Source of the DNA: Panacagrimonas sp965216805
GTDB taxonomy: Bacteria; Pseudomonadota; Gammaproteobacteria; Nevskiales; Nevskiaceae
Direction: 5' to 3'
DNA: 64,000 nucleotides
Assembly (NCBI RefSeq): GCF_965216805.1
Contig: NZ_CBDCGN010000003.1
Location: 806,001-870,000, forward strand
A program made the position numbers and the translations under genes. The first letter of the stretch is position 1. Each line of letters opens with the position of its first letter. This document shows, piece by piece, positions 50,036-59,038 of the stretch. The notes under the pieces were generated by a model. The model did no database searches and was not told the DNA's origin. It saw only the letters and a list, made by a program, of their open reading frames with translations.

Positions 50036-50133
50036 GCCACGGATTTCACGGATGCAAGCGGAAGGTTCCGACTCGCGTGCGAACCACCGTTGTGACCCCT
50101 GTCGCCACTGTGTTCATCCGTGAAATCCGTGGC
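50036..50133. repeat. Dispersed GCCACGGATTTCACGGAT inverted repeat, copy 2
   Basis: Left arm GCCACGGATTTCACGGATG at 50036-50054 and right arm TTCATCCGTGAAATCCGTGGC at 50113-50133 as a near-perfect inverse. Located in the gap between the reductase and the ligase genes. Confidence 0.85.
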
Positions 50134-50161
50134 CCATGCATTCGTCATTAGGTACCGAAGG

Positions 50162-51727
50162 TCAGATCAAAGGCGTCGCATGCCCTACCCAGTACGGCGC
50201 CTTGATCCGGTGCTTGAGCAGCTTGCCTGCTTCATTGCGCGGCAGGGTATCGACGAAGTCCACGCTGCGCGGGCACTTGTAATGCGACAGGCTGGCACGG
50301 CAGTGCGCGATCAGCGCGCCGGCCATGGCGGTGGCGCCCGCGGCCGGTTCGCGCAGTTGCACCAGCGCTTTGACCGCTTCGCCGTACTCGGGATGCGGCA
50401 CGCCGATGACGGCCACATCCATCACCGCCGGATGCGCGGCCAGCAGGTTTTCCGATTCCTGCGGATAAATGTTGACGCCGCCGGACACGATCATGTGCGA
50501 CTGACGGTCGGTCAGGTACAGATAGCCGTCCTCGTCCAGATAACCGATGTCGCCGAGGCTGCCCCAGCCGTCGGCATCGATGGTCTGGCGCGTCTTGTCC
50601 GGGTCCTTGTGATACTCGAAGCGGTTGCCGTTGCGCATCTGGATCAGCCCCGGCGTGCCCGGCGGCTGCAACTGCCCGGCGTCGCCGACGATGCGGATCT
50701 CGCAGCCGGCATCCGGCCGACCCACCGAGCCGGGGTGTTGCAGCCATTCGGACGAGCTGATGAAGCTGTGCCCCACCGATTCGGTGCCGGCGTACAACTC
50801 CTCCACGATGGGCCCCAGCCACTCGATCATCTGCCGCTTGATCGGTACCGGGCAGGGCGCGCCGAGATGAATCGCACAGCGCAGGCTCGACAGGTCTGTC
50901 GCCGTGCGCAGGTCTGCGTCGAGTTGCAGCATGCGCACGAACATGGTGGGCACGAACAGTCCGTGAGTGGCGCGATGCTCGGGTACCGCGCGCAGCACGT
51001 CCAGCGCATCGAATTTGCGAAACGCCACCACGGTGCCGCCGCAGCGCTGCACACACACCATGAAGCGACCGGGCGCGGCGTGATGCAGCGGCCCTGGATT
51101 GAGCAGCACGGTGTCGGCGTCGAAGCCGTAGCGGGACTGCAGCATCGCGTGCCGTCGCGGCGGCTGTTCCGGCGGCTCGGACGTCAGCGCAACGCGCACG
51201 CCCTTGGGCCGCCCGGTGGTGCCGGAGGAGTACAGCATCGACGGGCCGCGGTAGCGACCGGGCAGCGGCACGGCGGGTTCGCCTTGCATCGCCGGCTCGT
51301 AGGCACGGAACGGTGCCTGTGCGCCGTCGATCATCAGGTACTGCAGTCGCGGGCCCAGACGTTCGGCGACCGCAAGCGCGGTAGCGGCCAGGTGGGCGGT
51401 GCTGATCAGCAGCCTGGCGTCGCAGTTGTCGACGATGTAGGCGGCATCGTCGGCACTGGACAGGCTGCCGATGCAGGCATACACGAGGCCGGAGTTTTTC
51501 GCTGCCCAGATCAGTTCCGGATAGCGGATGTGGTTCTCCAGCAGGATTGCAATGCAATCGCCCTGGCGCAGCCCCAGTCGCGCGAACAGCTGTGCGGCGC
51601 GGTCGGCATGTTCCACCAGTTCGTCGTAGCTCAACGACTCGCCGGTGTCGGCCAGGTGCAGGGCGATGGCGCGGTGCCGATGCGGCGCCGCGGACGACGT
51701 GTGGAACCGCGGGTGCTGCAATGTCAC
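50162..51727 (-). CDS. Acyl-CoA synthetase (AMP-forming ligase)
   Basis: 521 residues of the ANL superfamily. The phosphate loop is MLYSSGTTGRPKGVRV, the adenine-binding motif YAGTESVG, and the hinge GDIGYLDEDGYLYLTDR. The C-terminal catalytic lysine is in LPRNEAGKLLKHRI. It activates a carboxylic acid to the acyl-CoA and is the natural entry step for the pathway encoded around it, possibly a cyclohexanecarboxylate-type acid, though specificity cannot be read. Start at GTG 51727 (VTLQHPRFHTSS); a longer frame to 51766 adds only arginine-rich residues. Confidence 0.9.
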   Translation of the reverse strand: MTLQHPRFHTSSAAPHRHRAIALHLADTGESLSYDELVEHADRAAQLFARLGLRQGDCIAILLENHIRYPELIWAAKNSGLVYACIGSLSSADDAAYIVDNCDARLLISTAHLAATALAVAERLGPRLQYLMIDGAQAPFRAYEPAMQGEPAVPLPGRYRGPSMLYSSGTTGRPKGVRVALTSEPPEQPPRRHAMLQSRYGFDADTVLLNPGPLHHAAPGRFMVCVQRCGGTVVAFRKFDALDVLRAVPEHRATHGLFVPTMFVRMLQLDADLRTATDLSSLRCAIHLGAPCPVPIKRQMIEWLGPIVEELYAGTESVGHSFISSSEWLQHPGSVGRPDAGCEIRIVGDAGQLQPPGTPGLIQMRNGNRFEYHKDPDKTRQTIDADGWGSLGDIGYLDEDGYLYLTDRQSHMIVSGGVNIYPQESENLLAAHPAVMDVAVIGVPHPEYGEAVKALVQLREPAAGATAMAGALIAHCRASLSHYKCPRSVDFVDTLPRNEAGKLLKHRIKAPYWVGHATPLI

Positions 51728-51797
51728 GCCGCGACACCGCCGCAAGCGCAGCTCCGGGCGCGACACCCGCCACTGCAGGCGTCGCGCCGACGGGGGG

Positions 51798-52154
51798 TTA
51801 CCTCAAACCGGGCAGCGGCGGCAGTGCCCGCGCCGGAGCGCCGTCCAGCGATCGCCCGAACAGGCCGGGGCGCTGTCCGCCGATGGAAGGTGTGCGCACC
51901 AGCAAGGCGTTGATCGGACCCGCGCCGACGTTGCCCAGCAACAGGAACAGCGACGGTGTGGCGTTCTGCACCAGTCCGCCGACGATGGGACCGCTGATGC
52001 TCAGCACTGGCTGCAGCAGCGGATTGGCGATGACGCCCAGCGAGGTCAGCAGCCGCGGCACCGCCTGGCCCAAGCCGCCGCCGACCGGCGCCGCCTGCGC
52101 CGAGAACGACGCCAGGGCCAGTGCGGCCACGAAGAAGGTTTTCTTGAAGCGCAT
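51798..52154 (-). CDS. Small secreted protein, tandem paralogue A
   Basis: 118 residues. A signal peptide (MRFKKTFFVAALALASFSAQA) with a good ribosome site (GGAGAG) upstream. The mature part is rich in leucine, glycine and proline, with NPLLQPVLSISGPIVGGLVQ, FLLLGNVGAGPINALLVRTP and a C-terminal PLPGLR. The protein at 52437-52772 shares the same plan, so the two are paralogues. No known family recognised. The hydrophobic middle could insert in or coat a membrane or lipid surface (inference). Confidence 0.75.
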   Translation of the reverse strand: MRFKKTFFVAALALASFSAQAAPVGGGLGQAVPRLLTSLGVIANPLLQPVLSISGPIVGGLVQNATPSLFLLLGNVGAGPINALLVRTPSIGGQRPGLFGRSLDGAPARALPPLPGLR

Positions 52155-52395
52155 TGCGAGACTCTCCAGTCGAAGTGGCGAAAATTCCGTCACGACTGAA
52201 GAACACGGCAAAGGTCTCGGAATGGTTTCGTAGGGGACCCTTACGATCAGAGTCCGGATGCGCAACCGGATGCGAATCGCTGGTCTTGCGTCCGGCGGCC
52301 GCGTGCAGATCTCACGGGTGCGCCCGCACCCGGGCGCGAGCTTGGGACGCGTGGCGTCACCCCGGCGAGGTTGCCGCAAAGACCGCCAGCAACAA

Positions 52396-52424
52396 CGCCG
52401 CGCCTCCCGACGGAAGGCGCGGCG
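52396..52424 (-). terminator. GC-rich hairpin after paralogue B
   Basis: CGCCGCGCCT (52396-52405) pairs with AGGCGCGGCG (52415-52424), 13 bases after the stop of the gene at 52437. The tail is TTGTTG on the minus strand. The rest of the 52155-52436 gap holds nothing I recognise. Confidence 0.55.
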
Positions 52425-52436
52425 CCTGTGCCCTGC

Positions 52437-52772
52437 TCAGCGCAGGCCGGGCAGCGTGGCCAGGAACGGACGGTCCGCGAACCGCACGCGGTCCGGACGC
52501 CCGATCGCCGGGGTGGTGACCAGAAACGCATTGGTCACGCCACCGGTGAGATCACCCAGCAGCAGGAAGACCGGTGGCGCCGTTCGCACCAGACCACCGA
52601 CCAGGGGGGCCGAGAACGCCAGCATCGGCTGCAGCACCGGGTCGGCCAGACGGCCGAGCGCGGTCAGCGCCGCCGGCGCGCTGGTGCCGAGGCCGGGAAG
52701 GCCCGGCGCCGCGTGCGCGGACACCGTGGCCAGCGACAGCGCCGCGGCGACCGCAAGTTTCTTGAACGTCAT
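52437..52772 (-). CDS. Small secreted protein, tandem paralogue B
   Basis: 111 residues. Signal peptide MTFKKLAVAAALSLATVSAHA, supported by the ribosome site GAGGAG. The mature part holds DPVLQPMLAFSAPLVGGLVR, VFLLLGDLTGGVTNAFLVTTP and ends TLPGLR, matching paralogue A block for block. The start at 52772 was preferred over an ATG seven codons upstream because of the ribosome site. Located immediately downstream of the badH-like gene. Function unknown. Confidence 0.75.
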   Translation of the reverse strand: MTFKKLAVAAALSLATVSAHAAPGLPGLGTSAPAALTALGRLADPVLQPMLAFSAPLVGGLVRTAPPVFLLLGDLTGGVTNAFLVTTPAIGRPDRVRFADRPFLATLPGLR

Positions 52773-52895
52773 AGGTACTTCTCCTCGTTTCATCTACATG
52801 GGCCGCAAGGCCCGGTGGAAAGGTGCGCAGCCTGGGACCAAGCACCACGCCGGCAGCGGATTCTGCCGATCGTCATCTTTAATTGTCAGCCCGTC

Positions 52896-53663
52896 TCAAC
52901 CGTGCATCGTCAGACCACCGGATACGCTGACAGTCTGACCGGTCATGAACGCGGCGTCGTCGCTGGCCAGAAACGCGACCAGTCCCGGGTAATCGGAGGG
53001 TTCGCCGATGCGGCCCAGCGGCACGCCGCGCACCATGGCGTCGCGAATCTTCTGGCCTTCCTCGCCGGTGCCGACAAACGCGTCCATGGCCGGCGTGTTG
53101 GTGGGGCCGGGACACAGGCAGTTGAGCGTCACGTTCTTGCGGGCCACTTCGCGCGCCAGGGCCTTGGCGAACGCAATCGTCGCACCCTTGGTGCCCGAAT
53201 ACACCACCTCGCCCGAGGAGCCCACCCGTCCCGCATCCGAGGCAATGAAGATCACCCGTCCGCCGCCGCGTTGCACCATGCCCTGCACCACGGCGTGGGT
53301 CATGTGCAGCGGACCCATGTAGTTGATGCTCACCACTTTCTGCCAGAAGTCCGGGGTGGTCTTGAGGAACGGGATGGGCTTGTCCCAGCCGGCGTTGTTG
53401 ACCAGCGCCCAGGTGGGGCCGATCTTGCCCTCGATCTCTGCCACCGCGGCCTTCACAGCCTCGTAGTCGGTGATGTCGCACACCGCGGATTCGGCCCGCC
53501 CGCCGGCCGCCTTGATCTCCTGCACCGCCTTGGACGCGGCTTCGGCATTGATGTCGAGCACCCCGACGATCATGCCTTCCTCGGCCAGCCGCTGGGCGAT
53601 GGCCAAGCCGATGCCGCTGGCCGCACCGGTGACCAGGGCCACCTTGTCCTTGAGTCCGCGCAA
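52896..53663 (-). CDS. badH: BadH-like 2-hydroxycyclohexanecarboxyl-CoA dehydrogenase (SDR)
   Basis: 255 residues. NAD motif TGAASGIGLAIAQRLAEEG and catalytic set IASDAGRVGSSGEVVYSGTK. The blocks LVNNAGWDKPIPFLKT, GPLHMTHAVVQGMVQR, CPGPTNTPAM and the C-terminal ITGQ-like TGQTVSVSGGLTM follow BadH of R. palustris closely as I recall it. BadH oxidises 2-hydroxycyclohexane-1-carboxyl-CoA to the 2-keto form, the substrate of BadI. The TTG at 53663, preceded by GGAG, gives the BadH length; the frame is open to 53750 but crosses the operator. Preceded by the palindrome at 53710-53729. Confidence 0.82.
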   Translation of the reverse strand: MRGLKDKVALVTGAASGIGLAIAQRLAEEGMIVGVLDINAEAASKAVQEIKAAGGRAESAVCDITDYEAVKAAVAEIEGKIGPTWALVNNAGWDKPIPFLKTTPDFWQKVVSINYMGPLHMTHAVVQGMVQRGGGRVIFIASDAGRVGSSGEVVYSGTKGATIAFAKALAREVARKNVTLNCLCPGPTNTPAMDAFVGTGEEGQKIRDAMVRGVPLGRIGEPSDYPGLVAFLASDDAAFMTGQTVSVSGGLTMHG

Positions 53664-53709
53664 GTGATTTCTCCGTTTGAGACGTGTTGAGGGTAAGAGG
53701 TGATCTAAC

Positions 53710-53729
53710 GTAGTATGGCACCATACTAC
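53710..53729. promoter_or_regulatory. Palindromic operator upstream of the badH-like gene
   Basis: GTAGTATGGCACCATACTAC, a perfect 9-base inverted repeat around CA. It shares the pattern T-R-GTATGG-NN-CCATAC-Y-A with the site at 47958-47975. Located between the divergent badH-like gene and the alpha/beta hydrolase gene. Confidence 0.72.
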
Positions 53730-53907
53730 TATGCTGGGCGGTGGACGCAAAGCCCATGATGCAGCGGCGCGATGCCCCTGTTGCCCCGTCGTAAGTCCGG
53801 GTTGGCAGCCGGTTTCAACCCGCTATTCTGGAAGCGGAACAATTGGGGCTGCCCGCGCTCGCAAGGGGCGGGGACGACCGGACCGGGCTGGCAAAAGGGA
53901 GCGTGCT

Positions 53908-54738
53908 GTGGATCGAACGCGGACATCGGACGCGGCTTTGGAAAGCGGAACCGGGTCCACCCTGCTGCTACTGCACGGACTGGGCGGCACCTGGCACATC
54001 TGGAAGCCGGTGCTGGACCTGCTGAGCGCCCGACACCGGGTGGTGGCGCTGACCCTGCCTGGCCATCTCGGCGGGCCGGCGCTGCCGGACGGTGTCGAGC
54101 CTTCCGTCGACGCGCTGGCCGACGTGCTGGAACAAGACCTGCGCGCACGCGGGATCGACAATCCCCATGTTGCGGGTAATTCCCTGGGCGGCTGGCTGGC
54201 GCTGGAACTGGCGCGGCGCGGCGTGGCGCGCTCGGTCACCGCGCTGTCGCCGGCCGGCGGCTGGACCACGCCGGAAGCCTACCGCCGGGTGGAAACCCCG
54301 TTCCGGCGGGTGTTCGCCCTGATCGCGGTACTGATCTTCCTGACCGCCTGGCTGCTGCGCTTTGCCGGCGTGCGCCGCGCCCTCAATAAGCAGGCGATGA
54401 TGCATGGCGACCGCATGCCGCCCGACGAATTCCGTGGCGCCATGAACTCCCTGCGACGCACCGCCATGCTGCCGGCGCTGCTGACCAGCATGCGCGACAA
54501 GGGCGGTCTGCGCCCGCTGGATGCCGGCAGTACGCCGGTCACCATCGCCTGGTGCGAACACGACCAGGTGATTCCCTACGAAACCTACGGCAAGCCGATG
54601 CGGGACAGGGTCAAGGGCGCGCAGCACCTGATCGTCAAGGGCGTCGGCCATGTGCCGATGTACGACGACCCGCAGCAGGTGGCCGAGGTGATCCTTCAGA
54701 CCACGGCCCGCGCCGAAGCGATGACGGCAGCGCCATGA
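53908..54738 (+). CDS. Alpha/beta hydrolase fold protein
   Basis: 276 residues. Oxyanion block LLLLHGLGGTWHIWKP, nucleophile elbow AGNSLGGWLALEL and histidine in GVGHVPMYDDP. It also has one hydrophobic segment (VFALIAVLIFLTAWLL) in the cap region that may associate with the membrane. GTG start at 53908 is supported by GGGAG eight bases upstream. It overlaps the PlsB-like gene (ATGA), so it heads the glycerolipid operon. An esterase or lipase role on acyl lipids is inferred from context. It resembles the hydrolase at 4042-4842. Confidence 0.86.
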   Translation: MDRTRTSDAALESGTGSTLLLLHGLGGTWHIWKPVLDLLSARHRVVALTLPGHLGGPALPDGVEPSVDALADVLEQDLRARGIDNPHVAGNSLGGWLALELARRGVARSVTALSPAGGWTTPEAYRRVETPFRRVFALIAVLIFLTAWLLRFAGVRRALNKQAMMHGDRMPPDEFRGAMNSLRRTAMLPALLTSMRDKGGLRPLDAGSTPVTIAWCEHDQVIPYETYGKPMRDRVKGAQHLIVKGVGHVPMYDDPQQVAEVILQTTARAEAMTAAP

Positions 54739-56573
54739 ATCTGATGGCGCTCAATCCGCTGGTGGCCGCCACCCTGCTGCAACGCAAGCAGGTGGCGCGC
54801 AAGGTCGCCGCTACCGAGCGTTTCCAGGAGCAGGTCGCGGTGCTGGCCCGGCAGATCGGACGCACGCCGGAAGACGTCGCCGCCGAAGCACGGATCGGGC
54901 TGGAAGAGATCGTCACCGTGCAGAGCCCGGCATTCGCCGCGGCGTTCGACTACGGTCTGGGGCCACTGCACACGCGGGCGTGGACGGTGGACGTCGACGA
55001 GACCGCGCTGGGCGAACTCAAGGCGCTCAACCAGCAGCATGCGCTGGTGTACCTGCCCACGCATCGTTCCTACGCCGATGCCTTCATCCTGTCGCGCCTG
55101 CTGCGCGATCACGGCATGAAGCGCAACCACATCCTGGGCGGCAACAACCTCGGCTTCTGGCCGCTGGGGACCATCATCCGCCGCAGCGGCGGCATTCTGA
55201 TCCGCCGCAGCTTCCAGGACGACGAGGTCTACAAGCTGGTGGTGCGCGAATACCTGGCCTGGCTGGCATCGCAGCGCCTGAACCTGGAGTGGTACATGGA
55301 GGGCGGCCGCTCGCGCACCGGCAAGCTGCGCCCGCCCAAGTACGGCTTGCTGAGTTATCTGGTGTCGGCCATCGAGTCCGGCGGCGCCGACGACATGCTG
55401 CTGGTGCCGGTGTCGACCACCTACGACCTGATGCACGAGGTCAGCGTGATGGCGGCCGAAGAGGCCGGCGCCACCAAGTCCAAGGAAAACCTGCTGTGGC
55501 TGGCCGGCTATGCGCGCACCCAGCAGAAGCGCATCGGCACCGCCTACGTGCGATTCGGTGAGCCGCTGTCTTTGCGCGAAGCCCTGGCGCAGGCCGACGA
55601 GGAGGGCGGCGGCAAGTGGACCGTGGCCAAGATCGCGTTTGAAGTGTTCCAGCGCATCAACCGCTGTACGCCGGTGACCGCGCCGGCGCTGGTGGCCTTT
55701 GCGCTGCTGGGCATGCGCGACCGCGCGCTGACCCTGAGCGAGGTGCACGAGCAGGTGCTGCCGCTGCTGGACTACGCCGATGCACGCGGCCTGCCCAGCT
55801 CGCACCTGGAAAACCTGCGCACCACCGCCGGCGTGGACGACACCCTGCGCATGCTCGAAGGCAGCGGGGTGGTCAGCCGACACGAGGGCGGTTTGGATAC
55901 GGTGTTCAAGATCGAAACCGGCCAGCACTCGGTAGCCGCGTTCTATCGCAACAGTGCGGTCCACTGGTTCGTCAATCGCGCGATTCTGGAACTGGCGCTG
56001 CTGGACGCCACCCGCGACGACATTACCGGCCCGCTGGAACGCGCCTGGGCGTCGGCCTTTGCCCTGCGCGACCTGCTCAAGTTCGAATTTTTCTTCAGCG
56101 ACAAGGCGACGTTCCGTGAAGAACAGAAGGCCGAGTCGCGCCTGATTGATCCCAAGTTCCGCCAGCGCGTGGCAATCGCAAAAGACCGTCGCGAGCTGCT
56201 GATGACGGTGCCGGTGCTGATCGCCCACCGGGTGCTCACGCCGTTCCTGGAAGCCTATTTCATCGTGGCGGATCGCCTGGCCGCGCAACCGGTGGATCTC
56301 AAGATCGACAAGAAAGCCTTGACCGAGGAGTGCGTGAAAGTGGGGCGTCAATATGTGCTGCAGCAGCGCCTGCGCAATCCCGAGTGTGTCTCCCGCGAAG
56401 TCTTCGCCAACGCGCTGTCGCTGGCCGCCAACCGCGGCTTGCTCACGCCCGGGGCCGCAGATCTGGCGCAGCGCCGCCGCGAATTTGCCGACGAACTGGC
56501 TGCCGCCGTGCAAAGCGTGGCCGCCATCGAAGAACTGGACCGCGCCCGGCGCAGTGAAGGAGTGACCGCATGA
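54735..56573 (+). CDS. plsB: Glycerol-3-phosphate 1-O-acyltransferase, PlsB-like
   Basis: 612 residues. Acyltransferase motif I HRSYADAFILSRLL (H-x4-D), motif II around GGILIRRSFQDD, and motif III MEGGRSRTGKLRPPK. It performs the first acylation of glycerol-3-phosphate. It is shorter than E. coli PlsB (about 807) and closer in layout to the mycobacterial PlsB2 and animal GPAT/DHAPAT. ATG 54735 overlaps the hydrolase stop and the end overlaps the HAD-PlsC gene, so the operon is translationally coupled. Confidence 0.93.
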   Translation: MNLMALNPLVAATLLQRKQVARKVAATERFQEQVAVLARQIGRTPEDVAAEARIGLEEIVTVQSPAFAAAFDYGLGPLHTRAWTVDVDETALGELKALNQQHALVYLPTHRSYADAFILSRLLRDHGMKRNHILGGNNLGFWPLGTIIRRSGGILIRRSFQDDEVYKLVVREYLAWLASQRLNLEWYMEGGRSRTGKLRPPKYGLLSYLVSAIESGGADDMLLVPVSTTYDLMHEVSVMAAEEAGATKSKENLLWLAGYARTQQKRIGTAYVRFGEPLSLREALAQADEEGGGKWTVAKIAFEVFQRINRCTPVTAPALVAFALLGMRDRALTLSEVHEQVLPLLDYADARGLPSSHLENLRTTAGVDDTLRMLEGSGVVSRHEGGLDTVFKIETGQHSVAAFYRNSAVHWFVNRAILELALLDATRDDITGPLERAWASAFALRDLLKFEFFFSDKATFREEQKAESRLIDPKFRQRVAIAKDRRELLMTVPVLIAHRVLTPFLEAYFIVADRLAAQPVDLKIDKKALTEECVKVGRQYVLQQRLRNPECVSREVFANALSLAANRGLLTPGAADLAQRRREFADELAAAVQSVAAIEELDRARRSEGVTA

Positions 56574-58024
56574 ACAGCGCACTGCAAACGGCGATCGATC
56601 GCGTACTGCAAGGACCCAAAGGGCCCAAGATCGGCGCCTTCTTCGATTTCGACGGCACCCTGATCGACGGCTATTCCGCCGCTGCCTATCTGACCGATCG
56701 CATCCGCCGCGGCGAGATGGGGCGCAAGCAGCTGGTGGACACCTTCAAGCTGGCCCGCAAGAAGGACCTGACCGACGACGAGTTCGCCACTGTCATCCGT
56801 GACGGCATCCTGGAATGGGCGGGTCAGACTGAAGAGGACATGCGCGCGCTGTGGCGGCGCCTGTGGCTGGCCAAGATCGGCAGCACTCTGTTCCCGGAAG
56901 GCTGGAAGCTGGTGCAGGCGCATCAGCGCATGGGCCATACGGTGGCGATCGCCTCGTCGGCAACGCGCTACCAGATCGAGCCGCTGGCCGAGGAGTACGG
57001 CATCCAGCACATCCTGTGCACCCAGGCCAAGCTGCGTAACGGGAAACTGACCGGCGGCATCGTCGGAGCGCCGGCCTGGGGGGAGGGCAAGGCGGCCGCG
57101 GTACGCCAGTTCGCGCGCGAGCAGCGCATCAAGCTCGACCAGAGTTACGGCTACGCCAACGGCAACGAGGACATCGCATTTCTGCGCAGCGTGGGCCACG
57201 CCACCGCAGTGCAGCCCAAGGAACTGCTGGAGCAGACCGCGAACGATGCCGGTTGGCCGGTCCTGCGCTTCGACAAGCGTCTGCGCGGGCCGGTCAAGGC
57301 GATGGCACGCACCGTCGGTGCCTACGGCGCGATGGGGCTGACCTTCCTGGCCGGGCTGGGGTACGCGCGCGCCACCGGCGACACGCGCAAGGCGGTGGAT
57401 CTGATCACCTCGATGTCCAGCGACGCCGCGTTCAAGGTGCTCGGCGTCAAGGCCGAGGTGATCGGCGAAGAGCATCTGCGCGATCACCGGCCCTGCGTGT
57501 TCATCATCAATCATCAGAGCAAATTCGACATGTTCCTGATGATGCATCTGGTGCGCCGCGGCTTTACCGGCGTGGCCAAGGCCGAGGCACGCAAGGTGCC
57601 GGGCTTCGGCCGCTTCATGGAAATGGCGGAAGTCGCGTTCCTGGATCGCAGCAACTCGCAGAAGGCGGTGGACGCGCTCAAGCCCGCAGTGGATCGTCTC
57701 AAGAGCGGCCTGTCCGTATGCATCGCGCCGGAGGGCACGCGCTCCTGGACGCCGAAACTGGGGCCGTTCAAGAAAGGCCCGTTTCACCTCGCGATGCAGG
57801 CCGGCGTGCCGATCGTGCCGGTGGTGATCCGCAATGCCGGTGAGATCATGGGCCGCAACGACCAGACCATGCGCTCCGGCACCATCCAGGTCGCAGTGCT
57901 GCCGCCGGTGGACGTCAGCGCCTGGAAAGTCTCCGAGATGGCGGAGCGGATCGACGAAGTACGTCAGCGCTACGTGCAGACCCTCGAGAACTGGCCCGAC
58001 AAGAAATCCAAGGAGGCCTCATGA
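56570..58024 (+). CDS. plsC: HAD phosphatase-PlsC acyltransferase fusion
   Basis: 484 residues, two domains. Residues about 20-220 are a HAD-IB phosphatase (FFDFDGTLIDGY, then SSATRYQ and GNEDIAFL). Residues about 290-470 are a PlsC acyltransferase (INHQSKFDMFL with N-H-x4-D, and APEGTRSWT). It can acylate lysophosphatidate, and the HAD part may dephosphorylate a lipid phosphate or a small molecule. The same fusion occurs in M. tuberculosis next to plsB2. It overlaps both neighbours by four bases. Confidence 0.93.
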   Translation: MNSALQTAIDRVLQGPKGPKIGAFFDFDGTLIDGYSAAAYLTDRIRRGEMGRKQLVDTFKLARKKDLTDDEFATVIRDGILEWAGQTEEDMRALWRRLWLAKIGSTLFPEGWKLVQAHQRMGHTVAIASSATRYQIEPLAEEYGIQHILCTQAKLRNGKLTGGIVGAPAWGEGKAAAVRQFAREQRIKLDQSYGYANGNEDIAFLRSVGHATAVQPKELLEQTANDAGWPVLRFDKRLRGPVKAMARTVGAYGAMGLTFLAGLGYARATGDTRKAVDLITSMSSDAAFKVLGVKAEVIGEEHLRDHRPCVFIINHQSKFDMFLMMHLVRRGFTGVAKAEARKVPGFGRFMEMAEVAFLDRSNSQKAVDALKPAVDRLKSGLSVCIAPEGTRSWTPKLGPFKKGPFHLAMQAGVPIVPVVIRNAGEIMGRNDQTMRSGTIQVAVLPPVDVSAWKVSEMAERIDEVRQRYVQTLENWPDKKSKEAS

Positions 58025-59028
58025 GCCGACCGATGCGGGTCACCGTCCTGGGCGCGGGTTCCTGGGGAACCACGGTGGCGTCAGTGGCCGCGCGCAATGC
58101 ACAAACGCTGATCTGGGCGCGCCGCACCGACACCGTCGACGAGATCAACCGCGATCAGCGCAACAGCCAGTACCTGAAAGACCTGCCGCTGCATCGCAAC
58201 CTGCGCGCCACCGCCGATCTGGACGAGGCACTGCACGACTGCGACGTGCTGGTGATGGGCGTGCCCTCGCACAGCTTCCGCGACACCCTCAAGCAGGTCG
58301 CGCCGCGGGTGCGACCCTGGGTGCCGGTGGTCAGCCTGGCCAAGGGCCTGGAGCAGGGCACCCAGCGGCGCATGACCGAAATCATCCACGAGGAACTGCC
58401 GGGTCATCCGGCCGGGCTGCTCGCCGGGCCCAACATCGCGCGCGAAGTGCTGCAAGGCATGGCTGCCGCCGCGGTGGTGGCGATGCCGGATGAGCGCATC
58501 GCCTGCGCCCTGCAGCCGCTGTTTTCCAGCGCGGTGTTTCGCGTCTATACCAACACCGATGTGATCGGCTCCGAGCTGGGCGGACCGTTGAAGAACGTCA
58601 TCGCCATCTCCGCCGGCATGGGTCAGGGTCTGGGCGTGGGCGAGAACACGCGCGCCATGGTGATCACCCGCGGGCTGGCGGAGATCACCCGTCTGGGCGT
58701 CGCGATGGGCGGTCGCGCCGAGACGTTCTCCGGCCTCACCGGCCTGGGCGATCTGCTCACCACCTGCATGAGTCCGCTGAGCCGCAACCGCCAGGTCGGC
58801 GAACAGTTTGCCGCCGGCAAGACCACGGCCGAGATCGTTGCCTCGATGAATATGGTGGCCGAAGGCATCAAGACCAGCAGCGTGGTGATGGAACTGGCCG
58901 CGCGCTACGGCGTGGACATGCCGATCGCGCGCGAAGTGGCTGCCGTGGTCAGGGGCGACCACGGTGCGGTGCAGGCTTTCCGCGGACTGCGCAAGCTGGC
59001 GGCCGGTGCGGAGCAGGAGTCGGGTTGA
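58021..59028 (+). CDS. gpsA: NAD(P)H-dependent glycerol-3-phosphate dehydrogenase
   Basis: 335 residues. Reduces dihydroxyacetone phosphate to glycerol-3-phosphate, the substrate of the PlsB-like enzyme encoded upstream. Nucleotide motif GAGSWG at residues 11-16. Catalytic lysine region ELGGPLKNVIAISAGMGQGLG, with TRGLAEITRLGVAMGG and TFSGLTGLGDLLTTCMSPLSRNRQVG following. It overlaps the HAD-PlsC gene by four bases. The operon thus provides precursor and two acylation steps. Confidence 0.97.
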   Translation: MSRPMRVTVLGAGSWGTTVASVAARNAQTLIWARRTDTVDEINRDQRNSQYLKDLPLHRNLRATADLDEALHDCDVLVMGVPSHSFRDTLKQVAPRVRPWVPVVSLAKGLEQGTQRRMTEIIHEELPGHPAGLLAGPNIAREVLQGMAAAAVVAMPDERIACALQPLFSSAVFRVYTNTDVIGSELGGPLKNVIAISAGMGQGLGVGENTRAMVITRGLAEITRLGVAMGGRAETFSGLTGLGDLLTTCMSPLSRNRQVGEQFAAGKTTAEIVASMNMVAEGIKTSSVVMELAARYGVDMPIAREVAAVVRGDHGAVQAFRGLRKLAAGAEQESG

Positions 59029-59038
59029 ACTTTTTTCT

